Shown piece by piece: positions 45,107 to 54,603 of a stretch of DNA of 64,000 nt. Below the pieces are notes generated by a model. That model saw only the letters and a program-made list of their open reading frames with translations. It was not told the DNA's origin and did not search any database. Position numbers and translations under genes: made by a program. Source of the stretch: MGIIb-O1 sp002457595 (GTDB lineage Archaea > Thermoplasmatota > Poseidoniia > Poseidoniales > Thalassarchaeaceae); assembly GCA_045568115.1 (NCBI GenBank), contig JBJLBO010000001.1:186001-250000 (forward strand), given 5' to 3'. Each line of letters opens with the position of its first letter. Position 1 is the first letter of the stretch.

Positions 45107-46159
45107 TCAGTCCCCCCTCGTGTGTCCTGGTAATGCCATCCATGAGTCTTCTATGAAAGCAATCCGGAGACTCGGGCTTGAACCATCGTCATCATAGGGT
45201 AAAGCAACAGTAACGACACGGAAATCTTCAGGATTCATCACTTCAGCTCCAGATGAGTCCCTATTCAGGACATCAACAACTCTTTGATTGCTTAAACTGC
45301 AAGCAACCGAGGTTTTCTCCATGTCTCGCCATGTGGCTCCAGTTCGCTCATTACGATTCAATCTTCGAAGTGTTGGACCATCTTTCTGCCAAGAGTCAAC
45401 GAGCCAATAATTTCTCTTCCATCGAAGAACATCGCCCAAACCGTATGCTGGTTTTCTATAACTCAAGGTAAGTCGTGTTACTTCCATACCTTCTCGCATA
45501 CCAACTAGAGTCGAAGTTTCCTTTACAGTCCCACCAAATCGCTTCACAAGCCTCCTAGCCCAAGTTCTCGCTAGGGATTTTGAACCTAATTGAAGGTCCC
45601 AACCTCCGGTTACCGGGCCTTCTTTGGTAACGAAAAACATAGGGTCTGATTCTACTTCATCAAGAAGTTCATCAAGAGTTCCCCTTAGTGATTTGAGTTC
45701 ATCATCATCAAGACGACGACCTGCACTACGAAGTTGCATTGTCGCCTCAAAATAAGCACCCGCTTTACGGGTGCAGGATGGACAAACAGCATTGCTAGTC
45801 TGCAATAAGACCTCATAATTGTCACTGAATTCAAGTCCTTCAAGACGACCATCGATAGTCACATGCAAACGTGCAGTCCGGTCATCTATTGGCTGATATG
45901 CCATATCAACCGAGACTCCAGTAGCTCCTTCGACAACATTGAGATTCTCACGAAGTCGTACCTCTCCCAGTTCCTCATCTTCAATTCGCACCCAACGTTT
46001 CTCTACCTCATGCATTGAGCATTTGGCACATCGGTACTGTTGAATTCGATCTGGGACTTGAGAAAACGTAGTTCTCTCCCTGAGACAGCCATCACATAAT
46101 CTCTGCGAAGTTAGAGGGGGTGGCGAACCGCATGCAATGCAAAATGCTCCGCTCGCCAT
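45107..46159 (-). CDS. NMD3 family ribosome-biogenesis protein
   Basis: This 350-residue archaeal homologue of the 60S export adaptor NMD3 has N-terminal zinc pairs CIACG, CDGC and CAKC and a later CPSC, then the NMD3 beta domains (FGGTVKETSTLVGMREGMEVTRLT). In archaea it probably binds the large subunit during maturation rather than exporting it. The nuclear shuttling tail of the eukaryotic form is absent, as expected. Confidence 0.9.
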   Translation of the reverse strand: MASGAFCIACGSPPPLTSQRLCDGCLRERTTFSQVPDRIQQYRCAKCSMHEVEKRWVRIEDEELGEVRLRENLNVVEGATGVSVDMAYQPIDDRTARLHVTIDGRLEGLEFSDNYEVLLQTSNAVCPSCTRKAGAYFEATMQLRSAGRRLDDDELKSLRGTLDELLDEVESDPMFFVTKEGPVTGGWDLQLGSKSLARTWARRLVKRFGGTVKETSTLVGMREGMEVTRLTLSYRKPAYGLGDVLRWKRNYWLVDSWQKDGPTLRRLNRNERTGATWRDMEKTSVACSLSNQRVVDVLNRDSSGAEVMNPEDFRVVTVALPYDDDGSSPSLRIAFIEDSWMALPGHTRGD

Positions 46160-46204
46160 GGTACTCCCTCGGCGATTCGGCTAATGTCCCCCGTTTGAAT
46201 GGTT

Positions 46205-46248
46205 CCCGAACCGGTCGGGGCAGAAATTCGGCCCCTAATGGGGGCCGA
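46205..46248 (-). terminator. tandem hairpins between ccmD-like gene and nmd3
   Basis: TCGGCCCC-TAATG-GGGGCCGA (46228-46248) is a perfect 8-bp GC-rich stem 19 bases after the ccmD-like stop. A weaker stem (CCCGA/TCGGG, 46205-46219) follows it. They probably end or attenuate the ccm transcript before nmd3. Confidence 0.5.
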
Positions 46249-46266
46249 TGCCACTTATTGGAAGAT

Positions 46267-46413
46267 TTACTCTTCTTCATTTGAATTTGAGGAATCTAAT
46301 TCTTCAAGACTCGATTCTAGAGATTTAATCTCGCTGAAAAGAGTCTTGGTATGATACAATAGTAGACCTAGCATCATGGTATATGCAGCGTATGCCTCAA
46401 CGATACCTGTCAT
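46267..46413 (-). CDS. CcmD-like small membrane protein, 48 aa
   Basis: The ATG at 46413 overlaps the ccmC stop as ATGA, and the frame ends with TAA at 46267-46269. The 48-residue peptide has one N-terminal membrane segment (EAYAAYTMMLGLLLYH) and a charged, Glu-rich cytosolic tail, the topology of CcmD, which links CcmC to CcmAB and helps release holo-CcmE. The sequence itself is too short and diverged for a firm call; position and topology carry it. Confidence 0.7.
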   Translation of the reverse strand: MTGIVEAYAAYTMMLGLLLYHTKTLFSEIKSLESSLEELDSSNSNEEE

Positions 46414-47123
46414 TGTATCGCCCCCTTATCAAGATCTGACTTGAGTTGTTCCAACTGTGCAGCAAGTCGATATCGGTGATTGGAAAGACGAACAAAGCCA
46501 GCGAATATTATGCAGAAGATGAAAAAGGAAAGCAAAAGCAAGGTTTTGATTTCAGGGTCAAGGCCAGAATCTTCACTTTCAATGACTAGAACACCAGGGT
46601 GTCTCTCTTGATACCAAGTAGTGGCAAGGGCCGTTATTGGAACTAGAGCGAAACCAAACAGACCAATCGCTGACAGAGTGTCTCTAGTTGCAGGGGTGTC
46701 AGGCTGTGAGCGCCTTGATAGAACTAGGAACATGGCTACTGCAGTAAGAAGACCAAATGTGTTGAGACGAAGATCGCCCCAATCCCAAGGAGTACCCCAT
46801 TCTGCAGAACCCCAAATAGGTCCGGATGTGACGACCCCGAGGCCAAATATCAAACCTAAATCTGAGGCAGTCTGGAACCAAATCCAACCTACCTCACTAC
46901 GCTTGATATACCACATGACTGCACCAATGAATAGCATTGCGAAAGATAGGAAGGAAGACCATGCGAATGGTACGTGAAAGTATAGAATTCGATATGCATC
47001 AGGAGCCGTGAATGCCTCAGCATTTACCGAAGGGGCAGCAAATAGAGCATACAATGCAGCCACAGTTGCAACACTGACTCCAAATAGAGTCAATTTTACA
47101 CCAAGTGATTCTTGACCTCTCAT
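46410..47123 (-). CDS. ccmC: heme transporter/handling protein CcmC
   Basis: This 237-residue protein with six membrane segments delivers heme to CcmE in system I cytochrome c maturation. Diagnostic features are YFHVPFAW and the tryptophan-rich WWD-type motif GPIWGSAEWGTPWDWGDLR that binds heme, with conserved histidines on either side. It lies 39 bases after the ccmAB fusion and overlaps the ccmD-like gene. Confidence 0.93.
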   Translation of the reverse strand: MRGQESLGVKLTLFGVSVATVAALYALFAAPSVNAEAFTAPDAYRILYFHVPFAWSSFLSFAMLFIGAVMWYIKRSEVGWIWFQTASDLGLIFGLGVVTSGPIWGSAEWGTPWDWGDLRLNTFGLLTAVAMFLVLSRRSQPDTPATRDTLSAIGLFGFALVPITALATTWYQERHPGVLVIESEDSGLDPEIKTLLLLSFFIFCIIFAGFVRLSNHRYRLAAQLEQLKSDLDKGAIQ

Positions 47124-47162
47124 TAGTAACGCCCCAAACCATTGAGTGAAGAAACCATCCCC

Positions 47163-48575
47163 TTACTCATCTGGGATGATTACAGCAACACCCCAAACTA
47201 AAACTGCAGAAAAACTCGAAATCAAAATATCAGAAAGGGGTTCACCAATAGCCAACTCAAAACTCATTCCAGATTCCATTATTGTTGCTAATGCACTGGT
47301 CAGTTCAAGGAATGGCCAAACAAGAACCAGTAGTAATAGTGAACCTGCGGCAGCACTCGCTCTACGCAGGTCAGACACCATCAGATGCAAAGCTGCAGCC
47401 GCTGCGCTGACATCTATGATTGAAAGAGCAGGAAGCCAAAGCCATTTCAAAACCTGATCATTGGTGCTCGAATCTATATCTCCAGCAATAACAAACCAAG
47501 AAAGATAGAGAATTGGAATCGGCAAGATGAACGATGCACCAACAACTGAGAATGTTGCGCGCGACCATGAACCAGTCATAGCGCGCCACCAATCTCCTAC
47601 TCTCTCCTCTGATAGTCGCTTCAGCAAAGCCGGAGCAGCCACTGCCGTGATGAATGCAGGAGCAAGCACTAATGCGGCGATTAAGTCGTAATTTTCTGTT
47701 GACCGCACAATATCGGTCGCAAAGGTGAATGCGAGCAACATTGCGACCAGTGCAGGTGTTGCTCGACCAATGGTGTCTATTGGATTTCGCTTTTCCATTC
47801 GCCAAGCCCAATTGATGAATTCAGAGAACCTTGAAACATCTACCATAGTAGTTGGTGAAGGAATTTTTGAGGCATTGCCAAGAGATTCACCCGGAGAAAT
47901 GCTGAGGCTGCCATTTGACTCGAAAGAGACTACACTATCGGCTACTGAGATCATCTCATAATCATGCGTTGCAATTACAATTGAATGACCTAGTGAAGAA
48001 AGAGAACGAATCCATCCTGCTAACAATTCTCTAGAGGCCTTGTCGAGACCTTCTGAGGGCTCATCTAGAAGGACAACTGTGGGGTCTGCTCGCATGACTG
48101 CAGGAGCGAGCCCTGACAAAACTGCAACTCGTCGACGAAGACCCCCCGAGAGTTGAGAAACATTGTCACTGGCACGATGGCCTAGTCCCCAATCGGACAA
48201 CATCTCGTCAATTACCGAATCTTCAGGACTATGGCCGGAAATTCGGATTGCAGTTATGATCCTCTCACGAACCGTTTCTTCACCACAAATGCCATCACTT
48301 TGTAATGTCAGGCCGAAACCTAAGATGTCTCCTCTATTACCATCGAAATCACGCACTACGGATTCATTTCCGCCATCAAATCGAGTCACTACGCCTTTTG
48401 AAAGTGAATGTAAACCTGCCATTGATTCGAGAAGAGTTGTCTTACCACAGCCATTCTCACCCACAAGTGCGACAACTTCACCCTCGCGGACTGAGAAATC
48501 TACTCCATCCAGAACCTTGCGCGCACCGCGATTGACTACCAGTCCATTGACTGATAGCAATTCTCGCGCGCCCAT
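47163..48575 (-). CDS. CcmA-CcmB fusion, heme-exporter-type ABC protein
   Basis: The first about 235 residues are an ABC ATPase: Walker A GENGCGKTT (39-47), signature LSGGL (142-146), Walker B VVLLDEP (167-173) and His204 in ATHD. The rest is a CcmB-like domain with six membrane segments. CcmAB drives release of holo-CcmE from CcmC. The two subunits are normally separate proteins; here one chain holds both. GGAGGG six bases before the ATG at 48575 supports that start; an ATG at 48614 is possible. Confidence 0.88.
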   Translation of the reverse strand: MGARELLSVNGLVVNRGARKVLDGVDFSVREGEVVALVGENGCGKTTLLESMAGLHSLSKGVVTRFDGGNESVVRDFDGNRGDILGFGLTLQSDGICGEETVRERIITAIRISGHSPEDSVIDEMLSDWGLGHRASDNVSQLSGGLRRRVAVLSGLAPAVMRADPTVVLLDEPSEGLDKASRELLAGWIRSLSSLGHSIVIATHDYEMISVADSVVSFESNGSLSISPGESLGNASKIPSPTTMVDVSRFSEFINWAWRMEKRNPIDTIGRATPALVAMLLAFTFATDIVRSTENYDLIAALVLAPAFITAVAAPALLKRLSEERVGDWWRAMTGSWSRATFSVVGASFILPIPILYLSWFVIAGDIDSSTNDQVLKWLWLPALSIIDVSAAAAALHLMVSDLRRASAAAGSLLLLVLVWPFLELTSALATIMESGMSFELAIGEPLSDILISSFSAVLVWGVAVIIPDE

Positions 48576-48660
48576 ATTACCCTCCACGAGTGGTGTGCGT
48601 TTGAGTGGTTCCATAGAAGCGCCTATCTCTTTGAGGCTGGTGTGACAAGTGGAGAACGAT

Positions 48661-49698
48661 ATGACCGGGTGCGCAATAGAGCCGGATTGGATGGGACTTT
48701 CAGGTTCTGACTTTCTAGCAATTGGCATTTTCCTAGCGGTTGCTTTAGCACCCTATATTGTTGCTGTCAAACAAGGGACTAGTGTCGCATTAGCAACAGT
48801 ATTGTCTTTGCTTCTAGTGACATTCTACCAAATGGTTCTAGACATGGGGTTTTTGGATTTTTCAGCAATTGGATTTTTTAGTTTAATTCCCGCTTGTGTT
48901 GACGATCCCATTCAAGCTCACCGAATGGTAACTGCAGCTTGGCTTCACGCAGGATGGATCCACGTTCTTGGGAACATTCTCGTGATCGCTCTTGCTGGTG
49001 TCCCTTTGGAACAACGAATGGGGCCAAAAAGATGGTTTTTGATTTACGTTATTGGACTTCTAGGGGGCAACATTGCTTGGACTCTATTACATCCTAATTC
49101 TTACACTCCAGCATTAGGTGCTTCAGGTGCTGCTTTCGGGATTTTGGGAGCATATATGGCTTGTTGGCCAAACGATAAAATTGAATTTCCATTACTCTTC
49201 TTTATTCGTGCTTGGCCAGTATGGATGATTGCTGCATTTAGACTTGGATTAGAAGTATACAATATGTATCAAATCGAACAAGGAGAGGGATTCTCTAATG
49301 TTGCTCACATGGCGCATTTAGGAGGTTTCATGCTGGCTTGGGCACTCGCTCGACTGATTGCTAAAGGTGCACCGTCTCCGTTGGATGACGCTGCTGATAT
49401 TTCGATTGCTGGTTCTAGTACATCTAAAGCCGTCCGTGATGCCGCGACTGCGAATATGGGAAGTATCGATTCTGACCCTTGGACTGGAGCGGGGAAGGAA
49501 CTCGAAGGAGAGGCGGCGAGAATAATGCGTAAGCTCCGTGAAGAAGGTGATGAATTAGAAACACGCCGAGCATGGTTGGAAGAATTAGCAGAACAAGTCA
49601 TTTGTCCAGTTTGTGATGGAGAGGTATTTCCACAATTGAATGGCGAAGTTTGCACACTTTATTGTGCACATTCGAACAAACACCTGAGATGGCCATGA
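48661..49698 (+). CDS. rhomboid-family intramembrane protease with C-terminal zinc-ribbon-like tail
   Basis: The 345-residue product has six or seven membrane segments and the rhomboid catalytic dyad: Ser in GASGAAFG and His in HMAHLGG, with the N-terminal WLHAGWIHVLGN. After about residue 230 a soluble tail follows, with charged helices and a final Cys-rich module (CPVCDGE and C-x3-YCAHSNKH) that may bind zinc. GGAG lies 6 bases before the ATG at 48661. It diverges from ccmAB and precedes a single-span subtilase. Confidence 0.9.
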   Translation: MTGCAIEPDWMGLSGSDFLAIGIFLAVALAPYIVAVKQGTSVALATVLSLLLVTFYQMVLDMGFLDFSAIGFFSLIPACVDDPIQAHRMVTAAWLHAGWIHVLGNILVIALAGVPLEQRMGPKRWFLIYVIGLLGGNIAWTLLHPNSYTPALGASGAAFGILGAYMACWPNDKIEFPLLFFIRAWPVWMIAAFRLGLEVYNMYQIEQGEGFSNVAHMAHLGGFMLAWALARLIAKGAPSPLDDAADISIAGSSTSKAVRDAATANMGSIDSDPWTGAGKELEGEAARIMRKLREEGDELETRRAWLEELAEQVICPVCDGEVFPQLNGEVCTLYCAHSNKHLRWP

Positions 49699-49723
49699 TG
49701 ACACTTTCTGGGCACCAAGACGG

Positions 49724-49743
49724 GTTCGGCTTATACCCCGAAC
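49724..49743 (+). terminator. hairpin after rhomboid gene
   Basis: GTTCGG and CCGAAC form a 6-bp stem with an 8-base loop, 25 bases after the rhomboid stop. It may end the rhomboid transcript; no T-run follows. Confidence 0.35.
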
Positions 49744-49749
49744 ATTGCA

Positions 49750-49767
49750 GGCTCTGCTTGCAGAGCC
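49750..49767 (+). promoter_or_regulatory. hairpin abutting the subtilase start codon
   Basis: GGCTCTGC-TT-GCAGAGCC is a perfect 8-bp stem whose last base is immediately followed by the subtilase ATG at 49768. In mRNA it would occupy the ribosome-binding region, and no Shine-Dalgarno sequence is visible outside it. It may restrict translation or lie upstream of a leaderless start. Confidence 0.45.
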
Positions 49768-52700
49768 ATGACTGGAAGTCGACTGAATCTACATCCGCTG
49801 CTAATAGCAGCGATGCTAATCATACTCGATTTTAGTATCGCATCCTCGGCTCTACCCACTTCAGAAAATTCTGATTTAGAAGTGAATGATGAGATTTCAG
49901 AAAGAGATTTATCGTGGCCTCCGGCATTGATGTGCGGTCAGATTGAGTGTGAATTGACTGACCGTTCTGTTCGAATGCCTCCCTTTGATGCAGGATTTCC
50001 TGTTGAAGAACCAGAGTGGTGGTTCGGTTATTGGTATGACCTCGATTCGGATGGTATGGATGATCGACTTCAGAGGATAATTGCAGGAGAAAGAGAGTCA
50101 ATCTCCTCAACATCGATTATTGGAGATGATGGAAAAGGAACTGTAGCCATAGTTGTAGACTATGCTTGGCATCCAGGACCTAGCGACATCTCTGAATTAC
50201 TGGGAATATTAGAAAATCACGGCTGGGAAAAAGAAGGATCATGGTTTTTCCAAATGGATGTCTTAGATAGTGTAGTTCTAGATCACGTCCCTGTGAGTGC
50301 CCTAATTGACATCTGGCAACTAGATGGAGTGATAATGATTGAAGAACAAAATGTTCTTGTTCCTTATCTAGACACTGCTCCAAGAGGATCTAAAGTTAGG
50401 TCATCTGATGTTTATTCAGACACACTACAAGACTTTGGTTACGATGGATCTGGAATTGTAATTGCAATCTTAGATACCGGAGTGGATAATGAACACTTCT
50501 CTTTGGATGATTTCTCAGATAATAATAATGACAATACTAACGAGCCAAATGATTTAGCCGATCCAAAATGGATAGCGGGGTGTGATGCTACCTCTTTCAG
50601 TCAAAATGATTGTTCGGATGGCAATTTTGACCCAGATGATGGAGATGGGCATGGGACTCATGTTGCAGGAATAGCTCTTGGAACGGGAGATTCACGTCGA
50701 GAAAACCAAGGATATGCTCCCGGATCATACCTTATCGATGTCAAAGTTTTCACAGATATTGGAAATACAAATTCAGCAGCTATTCTCAAGGGAATAAATT
50801 GGGTTGCTGCTAACGCTGATAATGACTGGGGTAACAATGACTCAAGTAATGGCATTGATGTTATGTCAATGTCCTTTGGAAGTGCTTCGAGCCCCACGGG
50901 CAATGACCCAGGTGATAATGGTAGCAATGCAGAAGCAAGAGCAGTAGATGCCGCTGCAGATGCTGGAGTTGTGCCAGTTGCCGCAATTGGAAATGACGGA
51001 TATAGGAGAGTGACCTCTGTTGGAGCATCAGATTCAGCCATCACAGTCGGCTCAATAGAAGATAAGGATACAATAAACAGAGATGATGACTCTATTGCCT
51101 CATACTCAAATTCAGGACCAAGAGAAGATGATGGAGATGATGATGATCAAGATGAGTTGAAACCAGATGTCGTCGCACCAGGCAGTGACATCATGTCAGC
51201 TAGTCATGCTGCATCTACCAGCCCAATTCCGGGGACTCCAAAAGCACTTGCTGAAGATAGTTATGTAGAGATGAGTGGAACTAGCATGGCCTGCCCGGCT
51301 GTTGCTGGGTTTGTTGCAGTTCTCCTAAATGCAGCAGAGGAAGAAGGAAAGAATCTTGATCCTGACGAGGTTAAACAATTACTACACGAGTTCTCAGATT
51401 CAAGAGGGTCGGCATCGCAACCAAGCGCTTCAGACACTTGGAACGATAAATATGGATTCGGCATAATTGATGGAACTATGGCCCTATCTGGTTTAATTGA
51501 TGGAACCGGCGGTGGAGGTGGAGGAGGAAATAATTCTACTGGAGGAGGTGATCCACCACCCCCTGTAGGCGATGGTGAATGGCTGGAAATTCACCGGCCT
51601 ATTGCTAACCTCTGGTTGATTGAAGGCGAGACCTATACGGTGAAAGGAAATATCAGCGAACAAGGCCACCAAAATGGAACTATTGAAGAGGTCAAAATAA
51701 AAATCACTTATACTCACAAACCAGAGGATTCTCCAACCAAAAAGGTGGTGTTAGTTGATTGGCATACGGCCCAAGGTACCGAAAATTGGTCAACACAATT
51801 TTCAATTCCTGATTTTGCTGAAGATGAAATTAACGCTCAAAAAATTGAGATTTCCTTGAAAGCCCGAAATGAATTTGATCAATGGAGTGAAAGTCAAGAG
51901 GCTGATCATAATATTGGACGAGTAAAAATCAATTTATCGACACCTCGTTCACAAGAGTTATTAGAGGGAGACGTAATATTTCAAGGTGATTTTGAAACTG
52001 TTAATGGAGGATCACTACAATGGAGAATAGGGAAAGAAGATTGGGTTGAAGAATTCGTCATCAATACAGGGCAGGGGGGTCACTCAGATTCGTATAGTTT
52101 CAACTGGGACAGTACTCAATTCCCTGATGGACCTCATCGTATTTCATTGAGGATATTGAGTGGAGGTGGAATCAAATCTGAAGAAGTTCGTATGTCCATA
52201 GAAATTGACAATATCCCTCCCGCGCCTGACCTTATGTTTCGTAGTGGAATTACAGTTTCAGAATGGAACATTCCAATTGGAAGTACATATGTTAATTCAT
52301 TCGTAGATGTTAGTGCAGAAATTCGAAATGATGGTGACGAACTCGCCACCGATGTTGTAATATATTTACTTGAAAATGGAGTAAGAAAGTATGAACTGAC
52401 CTTGCCTTCAATAGAAGCAAGAGAAATAGTCACAGTCACTTTGTACTGGAATCCTCTCGAGGTAGGAACTCAGAATATTGCTCTATTAATTGATCCTGAA
52501 AACTCGATTGATGAGATAGATGAGGAGGATAATTATCTCGAAATTGGGTATTCAGTATTACCACGGCCGGAAGGAGTAGACCTGTCTTTCCGGCCTGGAG
52601 CAATAGAAACATTGCCTGCAATACCACGGCCTGAGGAGCAATTTCAGATTTCTGCAAAAATTGAAAACCTTGGTTCTGGTATTGCAGAAAATGTTGAGGT

Positions 52701-54594
52701 AGAATTGTACCTAAATACAGGCAGAGGATGGGAATTAACTTCTTCGACGATTATACAGTATGTTCAGGGAGCGAGTTCTGAAGATGTAAATTTTGCAATA
52801 ATTGCAGAAAAAGAAGGACCTTTAGAAATAAAAATCAAAATAGGAGGAGAGGGGTTAACTGATCTTCAGTGGGATAATAACGAAATTGAATGGACTCTAT
52901 TTGTAGACAAGGCAATCATTTCGGGTGAAAGAGCAATGAACTTTGCACTGGGTGAATCTCCTGTCGAAATTATTTATTTGGGCGAAGAGGGGATTGTTAT
53001 TACTAGCCTAGATGGAGGGCTATCATTGTATAGATTAAACTCTGATAATGGTTTGACCGCTTGTACAAATACGATGGAAGACATCTGGTCTGGTGATTTA
53101 GCAGTAGCTTCAACAGATGACGAGTACGCACACATAGTGTGGACTAGAAGATTCCTCGACACACATGGTTTCCTGAAACAAACTATTTCATATTCTACTA
53201 TTGACTCTAGTTGTGTCATGACACCAATTCAGGACTTAATCCAACCCATATTACTGTCAGATGGAAAATATTGGGGAATAGATATGGATTTGGATGGAAC
53301 TGAAATTCTGATTAGTGGATATTTACGAGACACATTAACAGGAGGATCTAATCAAGATCTTACCAGTATATTTGTTCTTCAAGCAGATGCCCCTACTTCA
53401 TCAGGAGATTGGGCATTGACTCCAAACGTAATATCAGATATTGACGTCATTTCAGGACAAACAGACCCCGTCCAGATAGAGTTTGGCGAGGATGAACAGG
53501 GGCATATTCTCTATCAATCAATGAGAAATGACACTTCAGGAATTGATCGATTGGGTCTTTGGTATTCTCATGGTGACCTTGATATTTCGTCTTGGGGTTA
53601 CAAGAAGGCAGTTGGTGATGAGGCCTCGTTAGCGAAGATGTATGCTGAAAATATAGATGGAGAATCTAGATTAATTGTTAGTTGGAGAGAAGGTAATGGA
53701 GTGAATGCAAAACTAGTTTCAATGATTGTTGATGATTCATTCAATGTAATAAACAATCAATCAATAATTATTGACGCACTTGGGATGTCGAATGTGAGAT
53801 TCCAAGAGTCCTCTAGAGGTATTCAAATAATGTACGACATGGTTGGTCCAAATGGACCACAGATACACTATGGGATGATAAATGCTGAAGAAAATTGGAT
53901 CGCTATCTCGAACAAAGTCAGGAACGGTTGGATTCACTCTATGGATCGAGCACCATCTGGGAGTGAAACTGCTATTATTCACTATTCAAACCAAGGATGG
54001 AAGATAAGTACAATTTTCGATGATTCTCCTCAAGATAACGGACCTGTAGATATTCTAGAACAATTGAGGATTACTCTTGAACTAGACAAGGGGTCTTTCA
54101 ATATTCTATTAGGAGGAATTGCTCTTGCAATTCTTCTGCTATGTACTATTGTTCTTGGGGCATTAGCAGTTCGTGCTGTAAATTGGATGGGGGGCTCAAG
54201 AAAGAAGAAAGCAAAAGGTTCTGTGATGCTTGAAGAGGATGTAGTTGACGTAATTGATGAAGATGATATTTTTGTAGAGCCAGAGGATACTTCTTTACTT
54301 GTAGAAATAGTTGAAAATGAACCCATGGATACAAGAAGCTCGAGAAGAATTAGACGAGAAATGAAATCTAATGTGGCTGAAATGGCGACTCCCAATACAC
54401 CGCCGATTGTCCCAGAACAAGTCGTTGCAGAACCACTCCCTGCTTTGAATCAAGAATTACAGGGATTAGATTTACCCGAATTAATCCCCCTAAATAGACT
54501 AGTGATTTGTCCTGAATGTTCAAGCCGCTTTGAAGTGTCAAAAGAATTGACAGTTACTCGTTGCCCAATTTGTGCAATACGTATAGATATGTGA
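49768..54594 (+). CDS. giant membrane-anchored subtilisin-like serine protease
   Basis: The 1608-residue product starts with a signal peptide (LLIAAMLIILDFSIASSALP). A propeptide-like region is followed by the S8 catalytic domain with Asp236 (AILDTG), His295 (GDGHGTHVAG) and Ser506 (MSGTSMACP). A Gly-rich linker, Ig/CARDB-like beta domains (about 600-1050) and a beta-rich region follow. One membrane segment (FNILLGGIALAILLLCTIVLGALAV) anchors it; the acidic cytosolic tail ends in a zinc ribbon (CPECSSRF and CPICAIRI). It would digest external protein at the cell surface. Confidence 0.93.
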   Translation: MTGSRLNLHPLLIAAMLIILDFSIASSALPTSENSDLEVNDEISERDLSWPPALMCGQIECELTDRSVRMPPFDAGFPVEEPEWWFGYWYDLDSDGMDDRLQRIIAGERESISSTSIIGDDGKGTVAIVVDYAWHPGPSDISELLGILENHGWEKEGSWFFQMDVLDSVVLDHVPVSALIDIWQLDGVIMIEEQNVLVPYLDTAPRGSKVRSSDVYSDTLQDFGYDGSGIVIAILDTGVDNEHFSLDDFSDNNNDNTNEPNDLADPKWIAGCDATSFSQNDCSDGNFDPDDGDGHGTHVAGIALGTGDSRRENQGYAPGSYLIDVKVFTDIGNTNSAAILKGINWVAANADNDWGNNDSSNGIDVMSMSFGSASSPTGNDPGDNGSNAEARAVDAAADAGVVPVAAIGNDGYRRVTSVGASDSAITVGSIEDKDTINRDDDSIASYSNSGPREDDGDDDDQDELKPDVVAPGSDIMSASHAASTSPIPGTPKALAEDSYVEMSGTSMACPAVAGFVAVLLNAAEEEGKNLDPDEVKQLLHEFSDSRGSASQPSASDTWNDKYGFGIIDGTMALSGLIDGTGGGGGGGNNSTGGGDPPPPVGDGEWLEIHRPIANLWLIEGETYTVKGNISEQGHQNGTIEEVKIKITYTHKPEDSPTKKVVLVDWHTAQGTENWSTQFSIPDFAEDEINAQKIEISLKARNEFDQWSESQEADHNIGRVKINLSTPRSQELLEGDVIFQGDFETVNGGSLQWRIGKEDWVEEFVINTGQGGHSDSYSFNWDSTQFPDGPHRISLRILSGGGIKSEEVRMSIEIDNIPPAPDLMFRSGITVSEWNIPIGSTYVNSFVDVSAEIRNDGDELATDVVIYLLENGVRKYELTLPSIEAREIVTVTLYWNPLEVGTQNIALLIDPENSIDEIDEEDNYLEIGYSVLPRPEGVDLSFRPGAIETLPAIPRPEEQFQISAKIENLGSGIAENVEVELYLNTGRGWELTSSTIIQYVQGASSEDVNFAIIAEKEGPLEIKIKIGGEGLTDLQWDNNEIEWTLFVDKAIISGERAMNFALGESPVEIIYLGEEGIVITSLDGGLSLYRLNSDNGLTACTNTMEDIWSGDLAVASTDDEYAHIVWTRRFLDTHGFLKQTISYSTIDSSCVMTPIQDLIQPILLSDGKYWGIDMDLDGTEILISGYLRDTLTGGSNQDLTSIFVLQADAPTSSGDWALTPNVISDIDVISGQTDPVQIEFGEDEQGHILYQSMRNDTSGIDRLGLWYSHGDLDISSWGYKKAVGDEASLAKMYAENIDGESRLIVSWREGNGVNAKLVSMIVDDSFNVINNQSIIIDALGMSNVRFQESSRGIQIMYDMVGPNGPQIHYGMINAEENWIAISNKVRNGWIHSMDRAPSGSETAIIHYSNQGWKISTIFDDSPQDNGPVDILEQLRITLELDKGSFNILLGGIALAILLLCTIVLGALAVRAVNWMGGSRKKKAKGSVMLEEDVVDVIDEDDIFVEPEDTSLLVEIVENEPMDTRSSRRIRREMKSNVAEMATPNTPPIVPEQVVAEPLPALNQELQGLDLPELIPLNRLVICPECSSRFEVSKELTVTRCPICAIRIDM

Positions 54595-54603
54595 GGTGCT
54601 TTA

